Positions 10,125-19,556 of a stretch of 64,000 nucleotides of DNA are shown here, piece after piece. A program made the translations under genes and the position numbers. The stretch lies in contig NZ_LR824569.1 of assembly GCF_903969135.1 (NCBI RefSeq), forward strand, positions 372,001 through 436,000, in the 5' to 3' direction. Position 1 is the first letter of the stretch, and each line of letters opens with the position of its first letter. The notes below the pieces were generated by a model. It worked only from the letters and a program-made list of their open reading frames with translations, was not told the DNA's origin and searched no databases. Source of the stretch: Chryseobacterium sp. JV274. Lineage in GTDB: Bacteria > Bacteroidota > Bacteroidia > Flavobacteriales > Weeksellaceae.

Positions 10125-10276
10125 CAGGTCGCTTCTCTGGAGCTATAATTTTAAAACAAATACGTCCTATTAACAGTTAACTCCCATTGGAGTTGGATTT
10201 GATCCCATCGGGATCTGCTTTTAATAGAAAAAAAGATGAAGTCCTCATAAAAATAAAGCTCCAGAGAAGCGACCTG
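10125..10276. repeat. Structured intergenic repeat with 20-bp perfect terminal inverted repeats
   Basis: The ends 10125-10144 and 10257-10276 are exact reverse complements (CAGGTCGCTTCTCTGGAGCT at the left). Inside are two further perfect hairpins: AACTCC-CATT-GGAGTT, and GATCCC-ATC-GGGATC at 10201-10215. The 152-bp unit has no coding frame. Nested palindromes of this kind suggest a REP-like or MITE-like mobile repeat. It also fills most of the 300-bp gap between the dipeptidase and the convergent gene, and could act as a transcript end. Confidence 0.75.
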
Positions 10277-10391
10277 TTAATACTAACTCTGTGAGAGAGT
10301 ATATTAAAAAGAAAACAGCTGATCTGGTGTTTGATTTTACATGAATTAAACGTGACAACACTTTGTAAATTAATGGTTTGTGTGATTTTAT

Positions 10392-11936
10392 TTAATGCTT
10401 TCTTTTATACTTTGCTTTCTGCTTGATAATCTCGATGACATCTACATTCTGGACTTTAGATTTAATCCATCCATGGATGTCAATATAAAATAACGACCGT
10501 CTGTAATATTCATTTTTAGAATATGTTTCCAGCTTTTTATCAAAACTTTCAAACGCTTTCTGCCTTTGATTCAATACCTGATTATTAAGATTCTTAAAAA
10601 ACTGAATACTTTCAAAATGAAACTCTTCAGGCTTTTTCATTTTTTTGGCAAACTTTAAAGTAGAAGCGATAAATTCATCATAATCTTCATCATTGCCTGA
10701 CTCATATTTTGCCATTAAAATCAGAATCCTGGTATGAAACAGCAGATCTTCCTGTACATTTCCCTTAGATTCTATGATCCTCATAGAATACTCAATAGAC
10801 TTGTCAAACATTTTACTGCCGAAGAACATGGCCGCCATTTTCAGATAGAGAATCATAAAATGGTGTTCATCTATTCTTTCTCTGAGTTTTTCCATTTTTA
10901 ATTCCACTTCAGGAATAAGCTTGGTTCCTGTGAAAAACTCCCCCTTTACAAAGTGAATATTCATCAGCGTATTGTAATGGGTAAGAAAAATAAGGGACTG
11001 AAGATTTTCATTCTGGATAAAATTTTCAGCATGTACCATTTTATTAAAATTCGCGAAATGCTCCTCCAGAATATCAATATTTCCATATAAAAACAGGATT
11101 TTCAACAGATAAGTATTCCCTTTGATATACCAAACCGGGTGGCTGTAGATCATTTCAGGCTTTTTATGAAAAAGATCAACCCACTGATAAGCATATTTCA
11201 AGGTGTATTTATAATCCTGCAAAAGCTGGTTTTTCCAGACATGAGCTTTATAGTACCAAAGTTTTTCTGTGAAGTTTAGCTTCTCAGGGTTTATATTTTT
11301 AATCTGGGCATTAAAAACATCCATTACTTCCTGCCGGTCTGCATCATTTTTTACATAGCCGTGGGTAAGCATTTCACTGTATAATTTCAGAGAAAGATTA
11401 GACAGTTTTGTGGTGTAGCGGTTCTGTTTGCTGATCTCCTGAGATTGCTTGATAAGCTCTTCAGCACGGCCTTCAATACTTCGGGTAATGAATTGTGATT
11501 CAATTACTTTTTCAAGGTCTATGATTTCAGAAGCAATACTTTTTTCATCCAGTTCCAATGCAGACTGCTTGGTTTTGTCCAATATCTTCAGAGCCTGCTT
11601 GTAAAGTCCTTTTTGATACAGAATATTGGCGAAATCGAGCTGCTCACGAAGCTGAATTCTATAGTTTTGATGACTCGGGTTCATACGGAGACTTACGAGG
11701 ATCTGTTTATAAAGATGGGCTTTAAGATTGGAAAGCTGCTGTTTGGTAGAGATTTTTTTCTCAATAATTATACTTTCATCATATTCCTTCATCTTATCCA
11801 TTTCGGAAAAGAGCAGCAGAAATTTGGCATCTACATTAATTCCGAGACGGTTCACATATAACTTGAACTGTCGTTTTTCAGAGGTGGTCAATGACTTTAC
11901 CAATACAAACAAAAAATCTTTCTGCAATTCTGCCAT
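10392..11936 (-). CDS. Conserved helical protein of unknown function
   Basis: A 514-residue soluble protein, predominantly helical, with no signal peptide or membrane span. The N-terminal 100 residues look like a compact helical domain (LTTSEKRQFKLYVNRLG). The rest reads as TPR-like helical hairpins rich in Lys, Glu, Leu and aromatic residues (YKQALKILDKTKQSALELDE). It ends in a Lys-rich tail. No catalytic motif is visible and I do not recognise a named family. It is divergent from the leucine operon, with about 150 bp between the starts, which may be coincidental. Confidence 0.8.
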   Translation of the reverse strand: MAELQKDFLFVLVKSLTTSEKRQFKLYVNRLGINVDAKFLLLFSEMDKMKEYDESIIIEKKISTKQQLSNLKAHLYKQILVSLRMNPSHQNYRIQLREQLDFANILYQKGLYKQALKILDKTKQSALELDEKSIASEIIDLEKVIESQFITRSIEGRAEELIKQSQEISKQNRYTTKLSNLSLKLYSEMLTHGYVKNDADRQEVMDVFNAQIKNINPEKLNFTEKLWYYKAHVWKNQLLQDYKYTLKYAYQWVDLFHKKPEMIYSHPVWYIKGNTYLLKILFLYGNIDILEEHFANFNKMVHAENFIQNENLQSLIFLTHYNTLMNIHFVKGEFFTGTKLIPEVELKMEKLRERIDEHHFMILYLKMAAMFFGSKMFDKSIEYSMRIIESKGNVQEDLLFHTRILILMAKYESGNDEDYDEFIASTLKFAKKMKKPEEFHFESIQFFKNLNNQVLNQRQKAFESFDKKLETYSKNEYYRRSLFYIDIHGWIKSKVQNVDVIEIIKQKAKYKRKH

Positions 11937-12048
11937 TGTAAATTTTTATAAATTAAAATGCTGATTAATAAATGAATACGATTGTTTTTTCAACTGTTGA
12001 ATATTGTAATTTTCAAAAAAAGTGAAAATGAAAAAATATAGCAACCCG

Positions 12049-12056
12049 TAGTTTTG
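12049..12056 (+). promoter_or_regulatory. -7 box of the leucine operon
   Basis: TAGTTTTG matches TAnnTTTG and lies 28 bp before the leuA ATG. No TTG is seen at the expected -33 position. Confidence 0.5.
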
Positions 12057-12084
12057 AACCAAAATTAAGTAAAAAACTTCACTT

Positions 12085-13248
12085 ATGGATTCCGAAAAAA
12101 TTGAAATTTTTGATACAACACTGAGAGATGGGGAGCAGGTTCCGGGATGTAAACTGAACACGGAACAAAAACTGATTATTGCTGAAAGGCTTGATGAGTT
12201 AGGGATTGATGTCATTGAAGCGGGATTCCCAATTTCCAGTCCGGGAGATTTTGAATCTGTTTCAGAAATTTCGAAACTGGTGAGAAAAGCTAAAGTATGC
12301 GGGCTGACAAGAGCAAATAAAAAAGATATTGATACCGCAGCGGAAGCACTGAAGTTTGCAAAAAGACCAAGAATACACACCGGAATCGGAACTTCCGATT
12401 CTCACATTAAATATAAATTCAACTCGACAAGAGAAGATATTATTGAAAGAGCAGCGGAAGCCGTAAAATATGCCAAAACTTATGTGGAGGATGTAGAATT
12501 TTATGCTGAAGATGCAGGCAGAACAGACAATGAATACCTGGCAAAGGTTTGTGAGGCAGTAATCAAAGCAGGAGCCACTGTTTTGAATATTCCTGATACC
12601 ACAGGATATTGCCTGCCGGAAGAATATGGTCAGAAAATAAAGTATCTGAGAGAAAATGTAAAAGGAATTGAAAAAGCGGTGCTTTCATGCCATTGTCACA
12701 ATGATCTTGGACTGGCTACTGCCAATTCTATTGCCGGCGCTATCAACGGAGCGCGTCAGATTGAATGTACCATCAACGGATTAGGAGAAAGAGCTGGCAA
12801 TACAGCATTGGAAGAAGTCGTCATGATTTTAAAACAGCATAAAGATCTGAATCTGCATACCAATGTGAATTCCAGAATGCTGAATGAAATGAGTACAATG
12901 GTTTCCGAACTGATGGGAATGTCTGTACAGCCCAATAAAGCTATTGTAGGAGCCAATGCTTTTGCTCACAGCTCAGGAATTCATCAGGATGGCGTCATCA
13001 AAAACAGGGAAACTTATGAAATCATAGACCCTGCAGAAGTAGGAGTGAATGCTTCTTCAATTATTCTTACTGCCAGAAGCGGGCGCTCAGCATTGGCTTA
13101 CCGTTTCAAGCATATCGGCTATGAGGTTACCAAGAATGAGCTTGATTTTCTGTATAAGGAATTTTTGAAAATCGCTGACCTTAAAAAAGAAATAGACAAC
13201 GATGACCTAAGCATGATGATGGATTCCTTCAGCAGAAAAATAGGATAG
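12085..13248 (+). CDS. leuA: 2-isopropylmalate synthase, short form
   Basis: This enzyme condenses acetyl-CoA with 2-oxoisovalerate, the first committed step to leucine. The TIM-barrel DRE-type motifs are present: [15 protein letters not shown] (residues 11-25), [13 protein letters not shown] with the metal-binding His pair, GLGERAGN, and the HSSGIHQDG loop. At 387 residues it stops before the C-terminal LeuA allosteric domain found in the roughly 520-residue E. coli enzyme, so leucine feedback at that domain is not expected. Homocitrate and citramalate synthases share the fold. The adjoining leuC, leuD and leuB make the leucine assignment strong. Confidence 0.92.
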   Translation: MDSEKIEIFDTTLRDGEQVPGCKLNTEQKLIIAERLDELGIDVIEAGFPISSPGDFESVSEISKLVRKAKVCGLTRANKKDIDTAAEALKFAKRPRIHTGIGTSDSHIKYKFNSTREDIIERAAEAVKYAKTYVEDVEFYAEDAGRTDNEYLAKVCEAVIKAGATVLNIPDTTGYCLPEEYGQKIKYLRENVKGIEKAVLSCHCHNDLGLATANSIAGAINGARQIECTINGLGERAGNTALEEVVMILKQHKDLNLHTNVNSRMLNEMSTMVSELMGMSVQPNKAIVGANAFAHSSGIHQDGVIKNRETYEIIDPAEVGVNASSIILTARSGRSALAYRFKHIGYEVTKNELDFLYKEFLKIADLKKEIDNDDLSMMMDSFSRKIG

Positions 13249-13279
13249 GTTTGATTTTAAAATCAAGATAAAAGTAAAA

Positions 13280-14668
13280 ATGAACAACAGTAAAAAAACA
13301 CTTTTTGATAAAGTATGGGACGCTCACGTGGTAGAAACCATTCCTGACGGACCTCAGATTATTTATATAGACAAGCACCTTATCCATGAAGTAACCAGTC
13401 CTCAGGCCTTTGCAGAACTGGAATCCAGAAATCTGGAAGTATTCAGGCCGGAGCAGATTGTAGCTACTGCGGATCACAATGTACCTACTTTACATCAGGA
13501 ACAACCCATTAAAGATGATCTTTCAAGAAATCAGGTAGAACAGCTTACAGAAAACTGTAAGAAAAACAATATTGAGCTTTTCGGATTGGGACATCAATAT
13601 CAGGGAATCGTTCATATTATCGCTCCGGAATTAGGGATTACCCAGCCGGGAATGAGTATTGTATGTGGTGACAGCCACACGTCTACCCATGGAGCATTTG
13701 GTTCTATTGCCTTTGGGATTGGTACCAGTCAGGTGGCTCAGGTATTTGCCAGCCAATGTTTATTACTGAACAAGCCAAAATCAATGAGGATTACAGTCAA
13801 TGGCGAATTGAATGAAAATGTTCAGTCCAAAGATGTGATTCTTTATATCATTTCAAAAATAGGAACTGATGGAGGAACGGGATATTTCTGTGAATACGCG
13901 GGTAATGTATTTGAAGATATGTCAATGGAAGGAAGGATGACCGTTTGTAATATGAGTATTGAAATGGGTGCCAGAGGCGGTATGATTGCTCCGGATGAAA
14001 CCACTTTTGAATACGTGCAGGGAAGAAAATTCGCTCCGGAAGGAGAAGAATGGGAGGGAAAAGTAGAGTACTGGAAAACCTTAAAAACAGATGAAGGAGC
14101 TTCATTTGATAAAGAACTCAGTTTCGACGCAGCAGATATCTATCCGATGATTACTTATGGTACAAATCCGGGAATGGGTATTTCAATCCGTGAAGTTATT
14201 CCGGCTCCTCAAAACGAATCGGAAGAGAAAGCGTTACAATATATGGGACTTGAAGCCGGACAGACAGTGAACAGCATCAAGGTTAATTATGTTTTCATAG
14301 GAAGCTGTACCAATGCTAGAATAGAGGATTTTCGTTCTGCAGCCCAGTATATTAAGGGGAAAAGTAAATCAGAAGCGGTAAAAGCTCTGATTGTTCCCGG
14401 ATCTCAACAGGTAGTTAAACAGATTTATGAGGAAGGATTGGATAAAATATTCAACGATGCAGGATTTCAGATCCGTCAGCCTGGATGTTCGGCGTGTCTG
14501 GCCATGAATGATGATAAAATTCCGGAAGGTGAATATTGTGTTTCCACTTCCAACAGAAACTTTGAAGGCAGACAGGGACAGGGTTCAAGAACTATTCTTG
14601 CCAGTCCTCTTACTGCAGCGAAAGCCGCAATAGAAGGCAAAATTTCAGCTTTTGAAAGTTTAAACTAA
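13280..14668 (+). CDS. leuC: 3-isopropylmalate dehydratase large subunit
   Basis: 462 residues, an aconitase-family subunit carrying the 4Fe-4S cluster that isomerises 2- to 3-isopropylmalate together with LeuD. Cluster ligands are Cys343 ([11 protein letters not shown]) and Cys403/Cys406 ([11 protein letters not shown]). [13 protein letters not shown] and the N-terminal DKVWDAHVV are also typical. It begins 31 bp after leuA. A 195-bp repeat-like insert separates it from leuD, which would normally follow closely. Confidence 0.97.
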   Translation: MNNSKKTLFDKVWDAHVVETIPDGPQIIYIDKHLIHEVTSPQAFAELESRNLEVFRPEQIVATADHNVPTLHQEQPIKDDLSRNQVEQLTENCKKNNIELFGLGHQYQGIVHIIAPELGITQPGMSIVCGDSHTSTHGAFGSIAFGIGTSQVAQVFASQCLLLNKPKSMRITVNGELNENVQSKDVILYIISKIGTDGGTGYFCEYAGNVFEDMSMEGRMTVCNMSIEMGARGGMIAPDETTFEYVQGRKFAPEGEEWEGKVEYWKTLKTDEGASFDKELSFDAADIYPMITYGTNPGMGISIREVIPAPQNESEEKALQYMGLEAGQTVNSIKVNYVFIGSCTNARIEDFRSAAQYIKGKSKSEAVKALIVPGSQQVVKQIYEEGLDKIFNDAGFQIRQPGCSACLAMNDDKIPEGEYCVSTSNRNFEGRQGQGSRTILASPLTAAKAAIEGKISAFESLN

Positions 14669-14686
14669 AAGTAATTTTAAATTATG

Positions 14687-14882
14687 TTTGAACCACAAAG
14701 ACACAAAAGGTTGTAACACTTAAGTAAGAAGAAATTATCATTCGCTTGCATAAAAAGAGCACTTAAGCTTTTTTGAAAATATTTGATTTTCATTCTTATG
14801 CGAATTTCTTATATAGGTTCTTTTTATCCTTTCTTAAGTAAACTGAAGTGAAAAAAACTTTTGTGTCTTTTGTGGTTCAAAG
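14687..14882. repeat. Inverted-repeat element inserted between leuC and leuD
   Basis: The two ends (about 14687-14712 and 14857-14882) are reverse complements over about 25 bp with one inserted base: TTTGAACCACAAAGACACAAAAG on one side, in reverse complement on the other. Inner ACTTAAG/CTTAAGT segments add secondary structure. No frame of use crosses it. It resembles the short non-autonomous repeats scattered in flavobacterial genomes, here sitting inside the leu operon. Confidence 0.7.
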
Positions 14883-14900
14883 TCTAACAATGTAGAATAC

Positions 14901-15509
14901 ATGCAAAAATTAGTTATTTTAAAATCCCGCGCAGTTCCATTGCCGGCAGAAAATATAGATACAGACCAGATTATTCCGGCAAGATTCCTGAAAAGTATAG
15001 ACAGAAAAGGTTTTGGAGAAAATCTTTTCAGAGACTGGAGATTCAATATCCATACAGGAGAACCTAATCCGGATTTTGTTTTAAACAATCCTAAATTCAG
15101 TGGCCAGATTTTGGTTGCAGGAAATAATTTCGGGTGTGGAAGCAGCCGTGAACACGCAGCCTGGTCTTTGACAGATTATGGGTTTAAAGTAATTATTTCC
15201 AGTTATTTCGCTGATATTTTCAAAGGAAATGCTTTAAATAACGGACTTCTTCCGGTAAAAGTTTCTGAAGAGTTTTTAAAAGAAATTTTAGAAGGAATCA
15301 ATGAAAATCCTGACAATGAGATTGCAATTGATGTGGAATTGCAATCAGTAAGCTTTAAAGATACAACGGAGACTTTTGAGATAGACTCTTATAAAAAAAT
15401 ATGTCTGTTGAACGGCTATGACGATATTGATTTTTTAATCAGCAGAAAACAGACCATCACAAATTTTGAATTAAAGACACAAAAAACAAATGAGCAACAA
15501 TTATTTTAA
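14901..15509 (+). CDS. leuD: 3-isopropylmalate dehydratase small subunit
   Basis: 202 residues, the swivel-domain partner of LeuC. Typical motifs are [19 protein letters not shown] at the N-terminus and [17 protein letters not shown] around residue 75. Its last 20 bp overlap the start of leuB, pointing to translational coupling. A structured repeat lies immediately upstream, so expression relative to leuC may depend on that element or on an internal promoter. Confidence 0.96.
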   Translation: MQKLVILKSRAVPLPAENIDTDQIIPARFLKSIDRKGFGENLFRDWRFNIHTGEPNPDFVLNNPKFSGQILVAGNNFGCGSSREHAAWSLTDYGFKVIISSYFADIFKGNALNNGLLPVKVSEEFLKEILEGINENPDNEIAIDVELQSVSFKDTTETFEIDSYKKICLLNGYDDIDFLISRKQTITNFELKTQKTNEQQLF

Positions 15510-16614
15510 AATCGCGGTTCTTCCCGGAGATGGGATTGGTCCGGAAATTATCAGTGAAAGCATTAAAATATTAGATGTCATTGCTGAAGCTTTTCAATGT
15601 AAATTCCATTTTGATTATGGATTAATCGGTGCAGAAGCAATTTTCAAGACAGGAAATCCTTTGCCTGAAGAGACATTGAAAATCTGTAAGGAATCTGATG
15701 CTGTGCTTTTCGGAGCTATTGGCGATCCGGTTTTTGATAATAATCCTGAAGCAAAAGTAAGACCGGAACAAGGGTTGTTGAAACTCCGTAAAGAGTTGGG
15801 ATTGTTTGCTAATATCCGTCCTTTGAAAACATATGCTTCTTTAATTGATAAAAGTCCGCTCAAAAGGGAAATTATTGAAGGGGCTGACATTCAGATTTTC
15901 CGAGAATTGGTAAGCGGAATCTATTTTGGTGAAAAATTTACAGATCCGGAAGGCGCTTATGCCTATGATGTTTGTAAATACAGCCGTGAAGATATTATTC
16001 CGATTGCACACATGGCATTTCAGGAAGCTCAGAAAAGAAAGAAAAAGCTTACCCTTATTGATAAAGCTAATGTGCTGGATACTTCAAGGTTGTGGAGAAA
16101 AACGTGCCAGGAAATAGCTCTGGAATATCCTGATGTACAGCTTGATTATATGTTTGTAGATAACGCAGCTATGCAGCTGATTCTTAATCCTAAGCATTTT
16201 GATGTGATTTTGACTGAAAATATGTTTGGTGATATTATTTCTGATGAAGCAAGTGTAATTGGAGGGTCTATCGGATTGCTGCCGTCTGCTTCGGTAGGGG
16301 AAGAAAATGCTTTATTTGAGCCTATCCATGGATCTTATCCTCAGGCCAAAGGGAAAGGAATTGCCAATCCTATTGCTTCTATTTTAAGTGTGGCCATGAT
16401 GCTGGATCATCTTAATTTAAAGGCTGCAGCAGATAAATTAAGACAATCTGTAGAACATGCTATTGAAAACAAATATGTCACGATTGATCTTAATACGAAA
16501 CAATATTACTCAACAAGTGAAGTGGGAAGCTTTATTGCCGACCATATCAGATATTCTGAAAAATCATATTACAATTTTGAAAATATCAAGATCGGAAAAT
16601 CGACGATTGTATAG
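15490..16614 (+). CDS. leuB: 3-isopropylmalate dehydrogenase
   Basis: 374 residues, an NAD-dependent oxidative decarboxylase completing the leucine-specific branch. Landmarks are [13 protein letters not shown] at the N-terminus, the substrate-arginine region [21 protein letters not shown], the metal-binding segment [13 protein letters not shown], and [18 protein letters not shown] near the C-terminus. It overlaps leuD by 20 bp and is followed by a strong terminator, closing the leuACDB operon. Confidence 0.97.
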   Translation: MSNNYFKIAVLPGDGIGPEIISESIKILDVIAEAFQCKFHFDYGLIGAEAIFKTGNPLPEETLKICKESDAVLFGAIGDPVFDNNPEAKVRPEQGLLKLRKELGLFANIRPLKTYASLIDKSPLKREIIEGADIQIFRELVSGIYFGEKFTDPEGAYAYDVCKYSREDIIPIAHMAFQEAQKRKKKLTLIDKANVLDTSRLWRKTCQEIALEYPDVQLDYMFVDNAAMQLILNPKHFDVILTENMFGDIISDEASVIGGSIGLLPSASVGEENALFEPIHGSYPQAKGKGIANPIASILSVAMMLDHLNLKAAADKLRQSVEHAIENKYVTIDLNTKQYYSTSEVGSFIADHIRYSEKSYYNFENIKIGKSTIV

Positions 16615-16646
16615 AAAACAAAAAAGTTCAATTAGATAGTTAGAAA

Positions 16647-16687
16647 GAAAAGTTCCGCCTCATATGAGACGGAACTTTTCGTTTTTT
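16647..16687 (+). terminator. Terminator of the leu operon
   Basis: A long stem GAAAAGTTCCG/CGGAACTTTTC, with an inner CTCAT/ATGAG, followed by GTTTTTT. Confidence 0.85.
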
Positions 16688-16717
16688 AGTACCAATAAGC
16701 CTTAACAGCTCTTTTCG

Positions 16718-16900
16718 TTATTTCGTATTATCCGTTTTTCCTGACTTGTTTTTTGAAGACTTCTGAATGTCTTCTTTATCAATATCAGGTGGATTGGTCT
16801 TTTTTGCTGCTGCAGGAATATTCTGGAAATCCTGATTTTGCTTTTGGGTTTCTGCGGTGTTGGCAGATTCTTTCTTGTTGGTTTTTCCTTTTTTATCCAT
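16718..16900 (-). CDS. Small, highly charged protein of unknown function
   Basis: 60 residues made almost entirely of Lys, Asn, Asp, Ser, Thr and Gln, with no hydrophobic core (for example KKTNPPDIDKEDIQKSSKNK). It is probably intrinsically disordered. The composition and the isolated ATG suggest a real small protein rather than noise, but no family is recognised. It lies downstream of the MazG/thioredoxin/DUF4230 operon on the same strand, about 70 bp after its last gene. Confidence 0.5.
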   Translation of the reverse strand: MDKKGKTNKKESANTAETQKQNQDFQNIPAAAKKTNPPDIDKEDIQKSSKNKSGKTDNTK

Positions 16901-16972
16901 GACTTTGAATTTTAAATTTCAACAATATGGATAATATCATTCAAAGGGTCTGCCAAACAGAAATATTTTATC

Positions 16973-17578
16973 CTAAAGTCCCAGAATACCAATTTTTCCC
17001 GTTTTATCCTCAATGGTATAATTCAGTGCTTTCGCTAAAACGAAAACATTATTAAGGTTTTCCATCAGCTGTTTACGGCCCTCATTTCTCAACTGATTCT
17101 GATCAATTGATTTTTCTGCCGTTTCTTTAGCCTTTGCAGTGACATTCTTAATATCTTTCTCCGAAATGCGGTTTATGAATGAATCATCTAAAGATTGAAT
17201 TTCAACACTTGGTGTAATTCTGATCTCAGCATCAGGTAATTCTGTAATAACCAGTTTTTTGTTGATGGAATCCACTTCGATCTTCATTTTATTAAGATCA
17301 TAAGAAACCTGTGCATTGGTCTTTGTATACGTAATAATGCTGTTGCTGGAAACTTCTTTCCCGAAAACTTCATAACCCATTTTGGTTTTCTGCATACTGG
17401 AAGTGTTCTGTTCTATCACCACCATCTTATTCATCTTGGAAATCTGATTGGTCAGGATATAATAATCCGACTGTTCTGTTTTAGTTCCAAGGTTCAGACA
17501 GGACTTCAGACCAAAAAACAGAAGCACCATAGCGCCGGCACCAGCTGCAAAAGACAGGATTGTTCTATAATTTCTCAA
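16973..17578 (-). CDS. DUF4230-type membrane-anchored protein
   Basis: 201 residues with one N-terminal membrane anchor (residues about 7-26) and an extracytoplasmic domain. The wording of that domain (YILTNQISKMNKMVVIEQN, then ELPDAEIRITPSVEIQSLDD) fits DUF4230. The role of the family is unknown to me. It starts 3 bp after the thioredoxin-like gene, so it is the third gene of a tight operon. Confidence 0.75.
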   Translation of the reverse strand: MRNYRTILSFAAGAGAMVLLFFGLKSCLNLGTKTEQSDYYILTNQISKMNKMVVIEQNTSSMQKTKMGYEVFGKEVSSNSIITYTKTNAQVSYDLNKMKIEVDSINKKLVITELPDAEIRITPSVEIQSLDDSFINRISEKDIKNVTAKAKETAEKSIDQNQLRNEGRKQLMENLNNVFVLAKALNYTIEDKTGKIGILGL

Positions 17579-17581
17579 AAT

Positions 17582-18145
17582 CTATTTAAAAATTTCTTTA
17601 ATAACAGAGGAATCGTTCTTTTTAAGGATTTGAACCAAATCTCTTTCAATATAGCCTGTAGTAGGCATTTCTACAATTCTTCCAATCTCTTTTCCGTATC
17701 TTTTCAGGATAACGGTAGGGACTTTTTGAAGATTATAAAGACTTTCATCCCCGGTAGGAGATTCTTTCTTACGGTTTACGGCAATAATGTTTAATTTATT
17801 TTCCGGATAGTTTACGGCCTCCAATATTTTCATCAGTCTTGGAAAATCTCTGTGGCTGTCTTCACACCATGTTCCCATAAAAACAATAATGTCATAGGTG
17901 CCGATTTTCTCTTTTTTCAATTCACTGACTGCTTTTTGGTCAAGAGCATATTCATCATGTTCCTTTACATACCAATCTGCATAAGGAGCTTTTAAAAACT
18001 GCTCTTTCAGTTGGTTTCCTAAAAGCATTTTGCCGTCTTTCTGAGTTTCAACCTCGCGGTTTACGACTACTTTTTGAGCGCTAAGCTGTTGTGCAGCTAA
18101 AAGTAAGCTTGAAATGGCAACAATATTGGTAATAAATTTTTTCAT
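17582..18145 (-). CDS. Exported thioredoxin-like protein with a single active-site Cys
   Basis: 187 residues with a signal peptide (ending LSAQ). The thioredoxin fold is shown by VFMGTWCEDSHRDFPRL and the cis-proline segment KVPTVILK. The active site reads WCEDS, with the resolving Cys replaced by Ser. It therefore cannot form the usual CxxC disulfide and may act as a monothiol reductase, peroxidase-like protein or binding domain. It sits 2 bp after the MazG-like gene and 3 bp before DUF4230. Confidence 0.8.
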   Translation of the reverse strand: MKKFITNIVAISSLLLAAQQLSAQKVVVNREVETQKDGKMLLGNQLKEQFLKAPYADWYVKEHDEYALDQKAVSELKKEKIGTYDIIVFMGTWCEDSHRDFPRLMKILEAVNYPENKLNIIAVNRKKESPTGDESLYNLQKVPTVILKRYGKEIGRIVEMPTTGYIERDLVQILKKNDSSVIKEIFK

Positions 18146-18147
18146 AA

Positions 18148-18615
18148 TTATTTCTCGATAATTGATTTTAAATCAGCAGGAGAGTAGTATTTGTTTTTTA
18201 ATACTTTATGATCCGCCTGTCTGTAAACGTTAAATTTTTCTCCGGACTTTTCATAAAAAGATTCTACTTCCTTCTCTTTGTAGAATTCAACGGTTTCCTT
18301 TGCCTGCTCTTCATTATCACACGCTTTCGACATATTGGAACGCTGAACTTCGTTGAATAGCTCTACAAATTTGCTGCCAAGTCCGAATTCCAGCACAGCA
18401 CCACTCAAAACATACTGAAGATCACACAATGCATCTGCAATTTCTACAATATTATTATCAGCAATTGCCTGTTTCAGTTCGTTCAATTCTTCCTGTAAAA
18501 GTTCTACTCTCAGATTGCATCTTTCCGGAGAAGGAATTTGCGGAGTATCTAAAATAGGGGCTTTGAAAGTAGTATGGAATTCTGCTACTTGGTTCAGACT
18601 ATCAATTTTATCCAT
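18148..18615 (-). CDS. MazG-like nucleotide pyrophosphohydrolase
   Basis: About 155 residues from the ATG at 18615. A longer frame from 18672 adds 19 residues with no family character. The metal-binding pattern ExxE...ExxD is seen in ELLQEELNELKQAI and VEIADALCDLQ, typical of all-alpha NTP-PPases (MazG/HisE/dUTPase-like). The HisE assignment is unlikely because no other histidine genes are nearby. Such enzymes hydrolyse (d)NTPs to monophosphates, for example in house-cleaning. It is first in an operon with a thioredoxin-like protein and DUF4230. Confidence 0.8.
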   Translation of the reverse strand: MDKIDSLNQVAEFHTTFKAPILDTPQIPSPERCNLRVELLQEELNELKQAIADNNIVEIADALCDLQYVLSGAVLEFGLGSKFVELFNEVQRSNMSKACDNEEQAKETVEFYKEKEVESFYEKSGEKFNVYRQADHKVLKNKYYSPADLKSIIEK

Positions 18616-18719
18616 GAATTTTTTTATTTCCCACAAAGATAGAAAAGGATTTGTAAAATGTGAAATGTACAAGAGTAAAATATGGAACCCAAAAATGCAG
18701 ACTATCCAGTGTTTTTATT

Positions 18720-19451
18720 TTATTCCCGTGAATTAAAGTTTATAGGCATTCTAAACCATGAACTTACTGGCACCCCTTTAGTTTTTGCAGGGCTCCACTT
18801 TCCTTTTATTTTTTTTAGTGCAAATTTTACATCTTCAAGAAGAATTTTATTGTTTTCTACTTTGGGTTCAAGATCTACATTGACGATGTCTCCATTTTCA
18901 TCTATTGCAAAAGATATAATAAATGTTCCTTTAGGGTTGTAAGATTCCCAATCTAAATAATTATATAAGCTTTCAAGGACATCTTTTCGAAAAGCTTTCA
19001 TTCCACCGGGAATAGCAGCAGACTGATATGCTTTAATGATATCATAATCGGGTTTGTAATTTTCAAAAAAATCTTTCGGCTGAAACAGAAAATCAAAATA
19101 AGCCGGAATTGTTTTCCCGTCTTGTTCTGCAGGCTGCCAGTTTTTCAGGCTTCCTAAAGATTTTACCACAAGAGTAAAAGCGCATTTGTTTTTCTCTATG
19201 ATACTTTCATCACTTTTCTTCTTTATTAAAGCAGGTTTGCCATTCTCATCAATCTTTATACTTACAAAATACATTTCATTTTTATCACATGGCTTAGATC
19301 CGCTTTTCAGAAAATAGTCCTGCATTTCTGAGGATAACTGGATGGTACCTCCTTTATAAGGAAACTGACCTTCCGGATATTTAGCGAGTGTTTTTTGTGA
19401 AAATGAAGATCCAAAGTATAGAGTAAAAAGAAATAAGATTATTTTTTTCAT
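18720..19451 (-). CDS. Secreted protein with two TonB-C-like halves
   Basis: 243 residues with a signal peptide (ending SFSQ) and no membrane anchor. Two related segments, FVSIKIDENGKPALIKKKSD and IISFAIDENGDIVNVDLEP, each resemble the beta-hairpin core of a TonB C-terminal domain. Each is followed by a KxWxPA motif (LKNWQPAEQDGK and IKGKWSPAKTKG). Lacking the TonB anchor and proline region, it is more likely a periplasmic TonB-like partner than an energy transducer. Confidence 0.7.
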   Translation of the reverse strand: MKKIILFLFTLYFGSSFSQKTLAKYPEGQFPYKGGTIQLSSEMQDYFLKSGSKPCDKNEMYFVSIKIDENGKPALIKKKSDESIIEKNKCAFTLVVKSLGSLKNWQPAEQDGKTIPAYFDFLFQPKDFFENYKPDYDIIKAYQSAAIPGGMKAFRKDVLESLYNYLDWESYNPKGTFIISFAIDENGDIVNVDLEPKVENNKILLEDVKFALKKIKGKWSPAKTKGVPVSSWFRMPINFNSRE

Positions 19452-19499
19452 TTATAGAAGTTTTTCACGGTTCAAATTAGTTTGTTTGCTAAATTAAGA

Positions 19500-19534
19500 A
19501 AAAGTCTACAACTTGAAGGTTGTAGACTTTTATT
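19500..19534 (-). terminator. Terminator after the toxin/immunity pair
   Basis: A perfect 12-bp stem AAAGTCTACAAC/GTTGTAGACTTT with a 6-nt loop at 19501-19530. It lies downstream of the gene ending at 19557. Confidence 0.8.
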
Positions 19535-19556
19535 ATATTAAGTAAAATGATTCTAG

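Noticed and set aside
12021..12052. Short frame MKKYSNP before leuA as an attenuation peptide
   Set aside because: It has no leucine codons and there are no competing hairpins, so it does not fit leader-peptide attenuation.
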